Below are positions 1 to 8,069 of a DNA stretch of 59,304 bases, one piece after another. Below the pieces are notes generated by a model that was not told the origin of the DNA, ran no database searches, and worked only from the letters and a program-made list of their open reading frames with translations. This DNA comes from Pseudomonas neuropathica (lineage in GTDB: Bacteria; Pseudomonadota; Gammaproteobacteria; Pseudomonadales; Pseudomonadaceae). The stretch spans positions 1 through 59,304 of the forward strand of contig NZ_JACOPX010000027.1 of assembly GCF_015461835.1 (NCBI RefSeq), written 5' to 3'. The translations under genes were made by a program, and so were the position numbers. Each line of letters starts with the position of its first letter. Within the stretch, counting starts at the first letter, position 1.

Positions 1-60
1 GAACATAGGCGAAAATCGAGTCTGAAAAACCTGATTATTGCTCAGGAAGCAGGCACAGCA

Positions 61-89
61 AGGGGGAGCAAGCTCCCCCTTCAGTTTTT
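61..89 (+). terminator. Rho-independent terminator
   Basis: A perfect GC-rich inverted repeat (AGGGGGAGC / GCTCCCCCT) is followed by CAG and a run of five T on the plus strand. It probably ends transcription of a gene lying left of the window. No gene is seen in bases 1-190. Confidence 0.7.
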
Positions 90-102
90 ACCGGACACTA
101 GT

Positions 103-174
103 GACGCTCTGCGTGGGAATGCCTCAAGGGACGCAGAGCGTCCCCGGCTGCATTCCCACGCAGAGCGTGGGAAC
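103..174. repeat. Palindromic repeat pair (CGTTCCCACGCTCTGCG type)
   Basis: Two nested inverted repeats are visible: GACGCTCTGCGT at 103-114 pairs with ACGCAGAGCGTC at 131-142, and CGTGGGAATGC pairs with GCATTCCCACG further right. Intergenic copies of this type are common in fluorescens-group Pseudomonas. It sits just downstream of the GDT1-family gene and could also help end that transcript. Confidence 0.7.
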
Positions 175-190
175 GATCCTTCTCTCAGGG

Positions 191-775
191 TTAAACCCAG
201 CCACTGCTCTGCATCGCCTTGTACACCGCAACAATCGCCAAAATCATGAATGCCGAAGCCGCGAGGCGACGGATCAAGGTCAGTGGCAGTTTGTCTGCGG
301 CGAAGTTACCTGCCAGCACCACCGGCACGTTGGCAATCAACATGCCCGCCGTGGTACCGATAATCACCAGCCACAGATCCGGGTATTGTGCCGCGAGCAT
401 CACTGTCGCGACCTGAGTCTTGTCACCCATTTCTGCGAGGAAGAACGCAATCAGCGTGGTCAGGAACGGCCCGAACTTGCGCGCGGTGCTGGTTTCATCG
501 TCATCCATTTTGTCCGGAACCAGTGTCCACAGCGCAGTGGCCGTAAAGCTTGCGGCGAGAATCCAGTGCAGCGTGGCATTCGAGAAGAAACTGCCGAACC
601 AGGCGCCGACCGCACCGGCTGCTGCGTGGTTGGCCAAGGTCGCAGCGACAATACCGGCAATGATCGGCCAGGGTTTGCGAAAGCGAGCGGCGAGAATCAG
701 CGCGAGCAGTTGCGTCTTGTCGCCGATTTCGGCCAAGGCAACGATTGCGGTGGGAACGAGTAACGAGTCCAGCAT
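191..775 (-). CDS. TMEM165/GDT1 (UPF0016) family membrane protein, probable Mn2+ exporter
   Basis: The 194-residue protein has two homologous halves, each carrying the family signature E-x-G-D-K-T: AEIGDKTQ near residue 15 and AEMGDKTQ near residue 114. Each signature lies in a hydrophobic helix, and about six membrane segments are expected in the inner membrane. Characterised relatives (bacterial MneA, yeast Gdt1, human TMEM165) move Mn2+ or Ca2+. The ATG follows an AGGA ribosome site. The long leader carries a probable Mn2+-sensing riboswitch, which supports manganese export as the role. The family call is firm; the substrate is inferred from family and leader. Confidence 0.88.
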   Translation of the reverse strand: MLDSLLVPTAIVALAEIGDKTQLLALILAARFRKPWPIIAGIVAATLANHAAAGAVGAWFGSFFSNATLHWILAASFTATALWTLVPDKMDDDETSTARKFGPFLTTLIAFFLAEMGDKTQVATVMLAAQYPDLWLVIIGTTAGMLIANVPVVLAGNFAADKLPLTLIRRLAASAFMILAIVAVYKAMQSSGWV

Positions 776-788
776 CAGGATTTCCTAA

Positions 789-980
789 GGGGCGGGTCGA
801 CACGGCTATGACACGTACAGCCTTCCCGCCCCGGGTAAGGTGTGCGTGTCATAGGTCTTGTCAAACCCTGCGATCCGTCTGCTGCGGACGCTTGGGTCGC
901 ATACGCCATGATCTGAGGATCAAGTATGTTGACGTATGCCGGACGAGCTTGGCGCTCGTGGGAGACTACTCCCCTAGGAC
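789..980 (-). promoter_or_regulatory. Probable yybP-ykoY manganese riboswitch
   Basis: Read on the minus strand, the leader starts with GGGGAGTAG followed by a hairpin, then has a GTCAACATACT block and later an AGACC box. These are the hallmark conserved elements of the yybP-ykoY class, which binds Mn2+. The 3' end forms a strong hairpin (GGGGCGGG / CCCGCCCC, 789-832) directly before the ribosome site of the GDT1-family gene. A 10-base element, CTATGACACG (854 to 845), is exactly complementary to CGTGTCATAG (815 to 806), giving a competing fold. The recognised elements are seen; the switching mechanism is inferred. Confidence 0.8.
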
Positions 981-1026
981 GGAGCGGATTCTGCCTTCGC
1001 AAATCCGATTGAGCAAGAACAAATTT

Positions 1027-2025
1027 TCAGCCGCGCTTGGCCCGGTAGATGCGGAAACCATTGCCTTCAGCCTTGATTGCACAGACGCCCAGATGCTCTT
1101 CGATCAGTGGTTGATACTTGAGGAAGCTGTTCGCCACCAAGCGCAGTTCGCCGCCGTTTTTCAGATGTTTCGCTGCTTTTCGCAGCAAGTTCTCGGTGGC
1201 GAAGTAATCGGTGTGCACGCCGACATGGAACGGTGGGTTGCTCAGAATTGCGTTCAAACCCATCGGCGCAGCGTCGATACCGTCACCGGTCAGCACTTCA
1301 GCTTCCAGACCATTGGCCGCCAATGTCAGGCGACTGCTGGCGGCGGCAAACGCGTCCACATCCAGCAACGTGACCTGATTGTGTGGGTAGCGACGTTTGA
1401 CCGCAGCCCCCAACACGCCCGCGCCGCAACCGAAGTCGAGCAAATGGCCACTCGGCAGTTTGTCCAGATGCTCCAGCAGCAGGGCGCTGCCGCGATCCAG
1501 GCGACCGTGGCTGAACACGCCCGGCAGGCTGATGACTTTCAGCGGACCCTCGGCCAAAGGCAATTCATAGGTCTGCGCCAGGCTTTCCAGGGGTTTCTCT
1601 TCAGGGGCGTTGGCCACAGTCACTTGCCACAACTGGCAGTGGCGCGCGCTGTCGAGTTTGCGCGGCTTGCCGAACGGGTTGAGCTGCTTGGATGCGCCTT
1701 CGATGCCGCTGCGCTTTTCCCCGACCAGAAATACTTCACGCCCGGCCAGACGCGAAGCCACGGCGTTGAGGATGTAGTCGGTGAGGTCTTTGGACTTGGG
1801 CAGAAACACCACGGCGCTGTCGAACTCGCGCTCGGGAATGTTCACGCCGAAATGGCTGCGCCCTTCGAAACGGGCATCCAGTGCGGCCTGGTCGCCGGCA
1901 TGCCAGCACCAGCCGAATGCGTTGGGCAGGCGTCCGAGCAAATCATCGGCGGGCAAACCGGCCAACAACAACGAACCTTGAAACAACTCGGGCTGACGAA
2001 GCAGTACTTCACTGCGCGGATCCAT
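1027..2025 (-). CDS. rsmC: 16S rRNA (guanine1207-N2)-methyltransferase
   Basis: The protein is 332 residues, the usual RsmC length. It has the two-part layout of the family: a degenerate N-terminal methyltransferase-like half and a catalytic C-terminal half. The latter holds the SAM-binding motif LDFGCGAGVLG (about residues 192-202) and the catalytic motif NPPFHVG (about 262-268). The enzyme makes m2G1207 in the 30S subunit using S-adenosylmethionine. The ATG has a good GAGGAG ribosome site. It stands alone, upstream of the riboswitch-controlled exporter on the same strand. Confidence 0.9.
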   Translation of the reverse strand: MDPRSEVLLRQPELFQGSLLLAGLPADDLLGRLPNAFGWCWHAGDQAALDARFEGRSHFGVNIPEREFDSAVVFLPKSKDLTDYILNAVASRLAGREVFLVGEKRSGIEGASKQLNPFGKPRKLDSARHCQLWQVTVANAPEEKPLESLAQTYELPLAEGPLKVISLPGVFSHGRLDRGSALLLEHLDKLPSGHLLDFGCGAGVLGAAVKRRYPHNQVTLLDVDAFAAASSRLTLAANGLEAEVLTGDGIDAAPMGLNAILSNPPFHVGVHTDYFATENLLRKAAKHLKNGGELRLVANSFLKYQPLIEEHLGVCAIKAEGNGFRIYRAKRG

Positions 2026-2057
2026 AACTGCTCCTCAAAAAAAAGTGCCGCAGTTTA

Positions 2058-3023
2058 TCAACTGACGACCCGCAGCGCCTTACCGCTGAAGAACGCCTGA
2101 GCGTTTTCGGTCAATTGACCGACGATGCGCTGGCGTGCCTCACGGCTGCCCCAGGCGTTGTGTGGCGTAACGATCAGGCGTGGGATGTCCGCCGCGAGCA
2201 ACGGATTGCCTTGGGTCGGTGGCTCGACGCTCAACACATCGGTAGCCGCGCCGCCGAGGTGGCCATTGCGCAAGGCATCGGCCAGCGCCTGTTCATCGAT
2301 CAGACCGCCACGCGCGGTGTTGACCACGAACGCACCGGGCTTCATCGACGCCAACTCGCGAGCACCGATGAAGTGGCGGGTGTGCTCGTTGAGCGGGCAG
2401 TGCAGGGTGAGGGCGTCGATTTGTGGCAGCAGTTCATCCAGCGGCAAACGATCCGGGCGAGCTGGGCGCCCGGGAATCTGCCCGAGCAACACGCGCATGC
2501 CGAACGCTTCGGCCAATCGCGCCACGGCGCCGCCGAGTTCGCCATGACCGAGCAGGCCGAGGGTTTTGCCTTCCAGCTCGACAATCGGATAGTCGAGCAA
2601 ACAGAACTGTTTCGCCTGCTGCCAGCGACCTTCGCCAACGGCTTTCTGGTAATCGGCCAGACGCGTGGCGAGGTTGAGCAGCAGCATGATCGTGTGCTGC
2701 GCCACCGACGGCGTGCCGTAACCCTGACAGTTGCACACGGTGATGCCGTGAGCACGGGCGGCCGCGAGGTCGACGTTGTTGGTGCCGGTGGCGGTGATCA
2801 GGATCAGCCTCAGGTCGGGGTTGGCGGCCATGGCGGCGGCGTCGATCAGGATCTTGTTGGTGATCGCTACGGTGGCGCCTTGCAGGCGTTCGGCGACTTG
2901 CCCGGGCAACGTTTGGGCGAACAGTTGCAGATCGCTGAAACACTCGCGCAACGGACTGAGGTCGAGGTCGCCGAGATCCAGCGAAGGGTGATCAAGGAAT
3001 ACCGCGCGGTGCGTGTTGGTCAT
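2058..3023 (-). CDS. D-2-hydroxyacid dehydrogenase (hydroxypyruvate/glycerate dehydrogenase-like)
   Basis: The protein is 321 residues. It has the NAD-binding Rossmann signature LGLLGHGELGGAVA near the middle, the VNTARGGLIDE motif, and the catalytic Arg-Glu-His set: the His is in TPHNAWGS near the C-terminus and the Arg in TATGTNN. It should reduce a 2-keto acid such as hydroxypyruvate or glyoxylate with NAD(P)H. HprA-type glycerate dehydrogenase is the closest match by eye, but the substrate cannot be fixed. The start MTNTHR is chosen because AAGG lies 8 bases upstream. The same frame is open much further upstream but would run into the divergent LysE gene. Confidence 0.85.
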   Translation of the reverse strand: MTNTHRAVFLDHPSLDLGDLDLSPLRECFSDLQLFAQTLPGQVAERLQGATVAITNKILIDAAAMAANPDLRLILITATGTNNVDLAAARAHGITVCNCQGYGTPSVAQHTIMLLLNLATRLADYQKAVGEGRWQQAKQFCLLDYPIVELEGKTLGLLGHGELGGAVARLAEAFGMRVLLGQIPGRPARPDRLPLDELLPQIDALTLHCPLNEHTRHFIGARELASMKPGAFVVNTARGGLIDEQALADALRNGHLGGAATDVLSVEPPTQGNPLLAADIPRLIVTPHNAWGSREARQRIVGQLTENAQAFFSGKALRVVS

Positions 3024-3114
3024 CAACTGTACCTTTCGTGCTGTGAGCGTAGGGCGTAATCTGCCGAGCCTACCAGATGAAACAAATTGATACGCTTGGC
3101 CGAAAGGAGCCCCC

Positions 3115-3744
3115 ATGTACTGGACCGAGTTCTTGACCGTTGCACTGATCCACTTGCTGGCTGTCGCCAGCCCCGGCCCGGACTTCGCGGTGGTGGTGCG
3201 CGAGAGCGTAACCCACGGTCGTCGCGCCGGTACCTGGACCGCACTGGGCGTGGGCACGGCGATTTTCCTGCACGTTGGTTATTCGCTGCTCGGTATCGGC
3301 CTGATCGTGTCGCAATCGATCGTGTTGTTCAACGCGTTGAAATGGGCGGCGGCGGCTTACTTGCTGTACATCGGCTTCAAGGCATTGCGCGCGCAACCCG
3401 CCAAAGCCGTGGCCGATGACTTGCACAAAGAGGCCGGCGTACGCACGGCTCGCGGCGCGTTCACGTCGGGCTTCGTCACCAATGGCCTGAATCCGAAAGC
3501 CACGCTGTTTTTCCTGTCGCTGTTCACTGTGGTGATCAACCCGCACACGCCACTGGCGGTGCAGGCCGGTTACGGGATTTACCTGGCGGTCGCGACTGCG
3601 TTTTGGTTCTGTCTGGTGGCGATGTTGTTCAGTCAGCAGCGGGTGCGTGCCGGTTTCGCCCGCATGGGCCACTGGTTCGACCGCACCATGGGCGCGGTGC
3701 TGATCGCTCTCGGCGTGAAAATCGCGTTCACCGAGATGCACTAA
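3115..3744 (+). CDS. LysE/RhtB family amino-acid exporter
   Basis: The 209-residue membrane protein opens with the family signature: a hydrophobic helix followed by ASPGPDFAVVVRES. About six transmembrane segments are expected. Relatives such as LysE, RhtB and RhtC export amino acids or homoserine lactones through the inner membrane. The ATG follows a strong AAGGAG site. It is divergent from the hydroxyacid dehydrogenase across 91 bases, so the two may share a control region. The substrate is unknown. Confidence 0.88.
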   Translation: MYWTEFLTVALIHLLAVASPGPDFAVVVRESVTHGRRAGTWTALGVGTAIFLHVGYSLLGIGLIVSQSIVLFNALKWAAAAYLLYIGFKALRAQPAKAVADDLHKEAGVRTARGAFTSGFVTNGLNPKATLFFLSLFTVVINPHTPLAVQAGYGIYLAVATAFWFCLVAMLFSQQRVRAGFARMGHWFDRTMGAVLIALGVKIAFTEMH

Positions 3745-3762
3745 GCGCTGAAACGCGATCAA

Positions 3763-3856
3763 CCTGTGGGAGCGAGCTTGCTCGCGAAGGCGTCGGATCA
3801 GTCGACATCACAGGTGACTGGAAGATTGCTTTCGCGAGCAAGCTCGCTCCCACAGG
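3763..3856. repeat. Inverted REP pair (TGTGGGAGCGAGCTTGCTCGCGAA type)
   Basis: Two copies of the palindromic unit CTGTGGGAGCGAGCTTGCTC face each other about 45 bases apart. They lie between the convergent LysE and AraC-family genes. This is the classic REP doublet of fluorescens-group Pseudomonas. Confidence 0.9.
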
Positions 3857-3869
3857 GGGTGGGAAATTC

Positions 3870-4634
3870 CTACACGAGTGCGCTGAGCTTGCTCAGGGTA
3901 TTCAGGTAATCGCGGGGATTTTCCCCAAGCAAACGGCGAAACATCGCGCTGAACGCCCGCGCGCTGCCGTAACCCAAGTCCTGCGCCACACGCTGCACGC
4001 TGTCCCCGGCGAGCAGGCGGGGCAGGGCTTCCATCAGGCGCAGTTGCTGGCGCCAGGCGTTGAAACTCATCTGCACTTGTTGCTGAAACAGCCGCGCCAG
4101 CGTGCGTGAGCTGGCGCCGACCTGCTGCGCCCAGTCTTCCAGCGTATTGGTGTGATCGGGGGTGTGCAGCAGTGCCAGACAGATATTTTGCAGACGCCGG
4201 TCGGTTGGCATCGGAATGTGCAGCGGCAGGTTTTCCAGACCGGCGAGTTCTTCCAGCATCAACTGCTGAATCAGCGGATTGTCGGCATGCGGCGGCCCTT
4301 GCACGGCACGCAGGATCAGCTCGCGCAGCAGCGGTGTCACCGCCAAAACGCAGCACTGTTGCAGGCTGGCGGGTGACAGTTCTGGCGCGATGAACAGCGA
4401 GCGCATCTGCACGTCGCCGCTCATGAAAATCTCGTGCGCCACTTCTGGCGGAATCCACACCGCGCGACTAGGCGGAATCACCCATGCACCCGAGTCCGTG
4501 ACCACGCGCATGATCCCGCTGACCGCATACAACAACTGCGCCTCACGATGCAGGTGCAGCGGCTGGTGCGCGCCATCCAGATAATCCCGGGGGTAGGCGC
4601 TCACCGGGCCGTGTTCGAAATGGCTGATCAACAT
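3870..4634 (-). CDS. AraC-family transcriptional regulator with cupin N-terminus
   Basis: The protein is 254 residues from the ATG of MLISHFEHGP. The N-terminal part holds a cupin-like sensor with HLHREAQLLYAVSG and a WIPPEVAHEI strand. The C-terminal ~100 residues hold two helix-turn-helix units, with SSRTLARLFQQQ in the first and DLGYGSARAFSAMFRRLLGENPRDY in the second, the canonical AraC/XylS end. It is divergent from an MFS transporter, which it most likely controls. The open frame extends upstream across the MFS start, so the shorter start is preferred although its ribosome site is weak. The ligand is unknown. Confidence 0.85.
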   Translation of the reverse strand: MLISHFEHGPVSAYPRDYLDGAHQPLHLHREAQLLYAVSGIMRVVTDSGAWVIPPSRAVWIPPEVAHEIFMSGDVQMRSLFIAPELSPASLQQCCVLAVTPLLRELILRAVQGPPHADNPLIQQLMLEELAGLENLPLHIPMPTDRRLQNICLALLHTPDHTNTLEDWAQQVGASSRTLARLFQQQVQMSFNAWRQQLRLMEALPRLLAGDSVQRVAQDLGYGSARAFSAMFRRLLGENPRDYLNTLSKLSALV

Positions 4635-4718
4635 GTCTGATTCGATGACTTGTCTGGCAGGAATGCGCTTTGTGGCCAACTTAGCATAGCGCCACACAAC
4701 AACGTAAAGCGTGCCGCC

Positions 4719-5903
4719 ATGAATCAATCCAGAAACGTCATTCGCTATATCAACGCCGCCCATGTGATCGATCACATGTTCATGCTGATATTTCCCGCCG
4801 CCGTGCTCGGTATGACGCAGGCCTTCGGTCTCGACTACGCCACGCTGATCGGCCTGTCACTGGGCGGCTTCATTGCCTTCGGCGCGTGTTCGCTACCCGC
4901 TGGTTGGCTGGGCGACCACTGGAGTCGGCGGCAGATGATGCTGGTGTTTTTCTTCGGTATAGGCGTCTCGGCGATTTTTACCGGCCTGAGTAACAGTCCG
5001 ACGATGCTGGTGATCGGCCTGACCCTGATCGGTATTTTTGCGGCGATTTATCACCCGGTCGGCACGGCGATGTTGGTCGCTTATGCACAGAATCGCGGCC
5101 GGGAAATCGGCATCAACGGTATGTGGGGCAATCTGGGTGTGGCGTTTTCGGCGCTGATCACCGGTTTGCTGGTGGCGCAATTCGGCTGGCGCTCGGCGTT
5201 TCTGATACCGGGCGCAGTGGCGATTGTGCTGGGAGTCGGCTTCGCCTTGCAGGTGCGTGAAGAGCCGATTCCGAAGCGTGCACACACGCCACTCAAGGGG
5301 GCCGCTGGCCAGCGTATTTCCATGCTCATGGTGTTCGGCGTGCTGGCGCTGGCGACGGCCACTGGCGGCGTGGTGTTCAACGCCACCACCATGACCTATC
5401 CGAAGCTGTTTCAGGAGCGTTTGCATGAGCTGTTTGCCTCGCCGCAAACCCTTGGTGTGGTGGTCAGTCTGGCCTATGCCTTCGGTGCGGTTGCACAGTT
5501 GAGCATTGGTCGGGTGTTGCATCGGCTCAGCCTGAAATGGCCGTTCATTGTCCTGACGCTGTGCCAGGCACCGCTGTTATTTGCGCTGGCCTATGCCGAC
5601 GGCTGGGCCGTGATCGCCCTCGGCGCAGCGTTTATGTTCGTGGTGTTTGGTCAGGTCACCGTCAACGATGCGATGGTCGCCAACTTCGTCGCCCCGCAAT
5701 GGCAATCACGGGTGTTCGCTCTGCGTTACTGTTTATCGTTCGGTGCCAGTGCGACGGCGATTCCGCTGATTTCCTATGTCGAACCGCGCCATGGTTTTGT
5801 AGGCCTGTACTTGATTCTTGCGGGTTTCGGCGCTTTGACCTTCCTTGCAGCAGTCGTATTCCCACGGACGCCTTCCGAGGAGGCTGTAGGGCAAACAGCC
5901 TGA
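4719..5903 (+). CDS. MFS transporter
   Basis: The 394-residue hydrophobic protein has about 12 expected membrane segments and the MFS loop 2-3 motif GWLGDHWSRRQMM near residue 70. The N-terminus (NAAHVIDHMFMLIFPA) recalls fosmidomycin-resistance (Fsr)-like and related small-molecule exporters. The ATG at 4719 was chosen because an earlier in-frame ATG lies inside the divergent regulator region. The ribosome site is weak. It is probably regulated by the adjacent cupin-AraC protein. The substrate cannot be read from the sequence. Confidence 0.82.
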   Translation: MNQSRNVIRYINAAHVIDHMFMLIFPAAVLGMTQAFGLDYATLIGLSLGGFIAFGACSLPAGWLGDHWSRRQMMLVFFFGIGVSAIFTGLSNSPTMLVIGLTLIGIFAAIYHPVGTAMLVAYAQNRGREIGINGMWGNLGVAFSALITGLLVAQFGWRSAFLIPGAVAIVLGVGFALQVREEPIPKRAHTPLKGAAGQRISMLMVFGVLALATATGGVVFNATTMTYPKLFQERLHELFASPQTLGVVVSLAYAFGAVAQLSIGRVLHRLSLKWPFIVLTLCQAPLLFALAYADGWAVIALGAAFMFVVFGQVTVNDAMVANFVAPQWQSRVFALRYCLSFGASATAIPLISYVEPRHGFVGLYLILAGFGALTFLAAVVFPRTPSEEAVGQTA

Positions 5904-6049
5904 TCAATAGCGAAAACCGGCAAATGCTGGCGCAAAGCTAGCATTTGTACGGCTTTGCAAATCATTCCTTTGGCTGATTTGGCTGGCGTATAAGGGTTCT
6001 AGAGTACCGATCTCTACGCCAACACCGTGCAGTCAGAAAAGGGATTCTT

Positions 6050-7732
6050 ATGTTGCAGACTCGCGTCATTCCCCCGGCCGATGGGGCCTACCAGTATCCA
6101 TTGCTGATCAAACGGCTGCTGATGTCCGGCGCCCGTTACGAGAAAACCCGCGAGATCATCTACCGTGACCAGTTGCGCTATAGCTACCCGACATTGATCG
6201 AGCGCGTGGCGCGGTTGGCCAATGTGCTGACGGCCGCCGGTGTGAAAGCCGGTGACACCGTGGCGGTGATGGACTGGGACAGCCATCGTTACCTGGAATG
6301 CATGTTTGCGATTCCGATGATTGGCGCGGTGATTCATACCATCAACGTGCGCCTGTCGCCGGAACAGATCCTCTACACCATGAACCACGCCGAGGACCGC
6401 TTTGTGCTGGTCAACAGCGAGTTCGTCGGTCTTTACCAGGCAATCGCACCGCACCTGACCACGGTCGAGAAAACCCTGCTGCTGACTGATTTGCCGGAAA
6501 AAACCGCCGACCTGCCGAATCTGGTCGGCGAGTACGAACAACTGCTGGCCGCCGCGAGCCCGCAGTACGACTTCCAGGACTTCGACGAAAACTCGGTCGC
6601 CACCACGTTCTACACCACCGGCACCACGGGCAATCCGAAAGGCGTGTATTTCACCCATCGGCAACTGGTCCTGCACACCATGGGGGTGTCGACGATCATG
6701 GGCGCGATCGACAGCGTGCGCCTGCTCGGCACCAACGACGTGTACATGCCGATCACACCGATGTTCCATGTACACGCCTGGGGCCTGCCGTACGTGGCGA
6801 CCATGCTTGGCCTCAAACAGGTTTATCCGGGGCGCTACGATCCGGAGTTTCTGGTGGAGTTGTGGCGCAAGGAGAAAGTTACCTTCTCCCACTGCGTACC
6901 GACCATTCTGCAGATGCTGCTCAACGCCAAAGGCGCGCAAGGCACCGATTTCGGCGGCTGGAAAATTGTCATCGGCGGCAGCGCGCTCAATCGCACCTTG
7001 TATGAAACCGCCAAGGCGCGGGGCATTCAGCTCACCGCTGCGTACGGCATGTCGGAAACCGGGCCGCTTGTATCCTGTGCGCATCTCAATGATGAGTTGA
7101 TGGCCGGCACTGAAGACGAACGCACCACCTACCGGATCAAGGCCGGCGTGCCGGGGCCGCTGGTGGAAGCGGCGATTGTCGACGCCGAGGGTCACTTTCT
7201 CCCGGCCGACGGCGAGACCCAGGGCGAACTGGTGCTGCGTGCGCCATGGCTCACCGAAGGCTATTTCAACGAACCGCAGAAGGGCGCCGAGCTCTGGGCT
7301 GGCGGCTGGCTGCACACCGGCGACGTCGCCACGCTCGACAGCATGGGCGTGATCGACATCCGCGATCGCATCAAGGACGTGATCAAGACCGGCGGCGAGT
7401 GGATCTCCTCGCTGGACCTCGAAGACCTGATCAGCCGTCACGTCGCGGTACGCGAAGTAGCAGTGGTGGGCATCGCCGATCCGCAGTGGGGCGAGCGTCC
7501 ATTTGCCTTGCTGGTAATCCGCGAAGGGCATGTGATCGGGGCACGCGAGCTCAAGGAACACCTCAAGCCGTTCGTGGAATTGGGACACCTGAGCAAGTGG
7601 GCGATTCCGAGTCAGATCGCCCTTGTTACCGAAATTCCCAAGACCAGTGTCGGCAAGCTCGACAAGAAGCGCATCCGTCTCGACATCACCGAATGGCAGG
7701 CCAACAACAGCACCTTCCTCTCGACACTTTGA
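6050..7732 (+). CDS. Fatty-acid--CoA ligase (AMP-forming, medium/long chain)
   Basis: The protein is 560 residues, typical of acyl-CoA synthetases. It has the phosphate loop YTTGTTGNPKGV (about residues 190-201), the adenylate motif AAYGMSETGP, the hinge TGDVATLDSMGVIDIRDRIKD with its Arg, and the C-terminal catalytic Lys in TSVGKLDKKR. It converts a free fatty acid, ATP and CoA to acyl-CoA, AMP and PPi. It looks closer to AlkK-type medium-chain ligases than to FadD. The DUF1302, DUF1329 and LuxR-type genes downstream in the same direction suggest a shared role in using extracellular lipids or esters. The chain-length preference is inferred. Confidence 0.87.
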   Translation: MLQTRVIPPADGAYQYPLLIKRLLMSGARYEKTREIIYRDQLRYSYPTLIERVARLANVLTAAGVKAGDTVAVMDWDSHRYLECMFAIPMIGAVIHTINVRLSPEQILYTMNHAEDRFVLVNSEFVGLYQAIAPHLTTVEKTLLLTDLPEKTADLPNLVGEYEQLLAAASPQYDFQDFDENSVATTFYTTGTTGNPKGVYFTHRQLVLHTMGVSTIMGAIDSVRLLGTNDVYMPITPMFHVHAWGLPYVATMLGLKQVYPGRYDPEFLVELWRKEKVTFSHCVPTILQMLLNAKGAQGTDFGGWKIVIGGSALNRTLYETAKARGIQLTAAYGMSETGPLVSCAHLNDELMAGTEDERTTYRIKAGVPGPLVEAAIVDAEGHFLPADGETQGELVLRAPWLTEGYFNEPQKGAELWAGGWLHTGDVATLDSMGVIDIRDRIKDVIKTGGEWISSLDLEDLISRHVAVREVAVVGIADPQWGERPFALLVIREGHVIGARELKEHLKPFVELGHLSKWAIPSQIALVTEIPKTSVGKLDKKRIRLDITEWQANNSTFLSTL

Positions 7733-8069
7733 GTGTCTGCTGGCGCGCCGAAACCGGCGCGCCAGACCCACCAAGCAAGCGCTTGGCTTGTGAAATCGAA
7801 AAAATCAGCCATCCTTGCCGTGCCGACATGCGTCGGACTGGCGAAAGGACTGTTCCAGAGTGGCCGGCAGCTGCAAATCACACTTTAGAGGGATCAAGCA
7901 GTACCACCTGCTGGCTATAGTCCGCTCAAGGATTTTTAAGAACGGGGCACACGCACAAAACGGGGCGATGCATCTTTGGAGTGATTTCGGGTTGTCTCTG
8001 GCACCCGGTCCTTCAGGCGTTTTTAAAAGTACTCACTGCCATAACAATAATGCACATGGAGTAGCGTCG
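7733..8069 (+). other. Intergenic leader before the DUF1302 gene
   Basis: This 337-base gap holds a stem-loop at 7740-7766 (TGGCGCGCC / GGCGCGCCA) just after the ligase stop, without a clear T tract. The rest has no gene. It should contain the promoter for the DUF1302-DUF1329 pair and possible sites for the MalT-like regulator downstream, but no convincing consensus promoter was found by eye. Confidence 0.4.

Noticed and set aside
103..174. Possible CRISPR-like repeat cluster
   Set aside because: There are only two inverted copies with no regular spacers and no cas genes; it is a REP-like pair.
745..2100. 451-codon open frame on the plus strand
   Set aside because: It covers the riboswitch and the antisense of rsmC and has no recognisable domain.
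6014..7774. 586-codon open frame on the minus strand
   Set aside because: It mirrors the acyl-CoA ligase, which has all catalytic motifs.
7995..8012. Sigma54-like -24/-12 site (TGGCAC) before the DUF1302 gene
   Set aside because: TGGCAC is present but no GC doublet or TTGC-like element lies at the -12 spacing.
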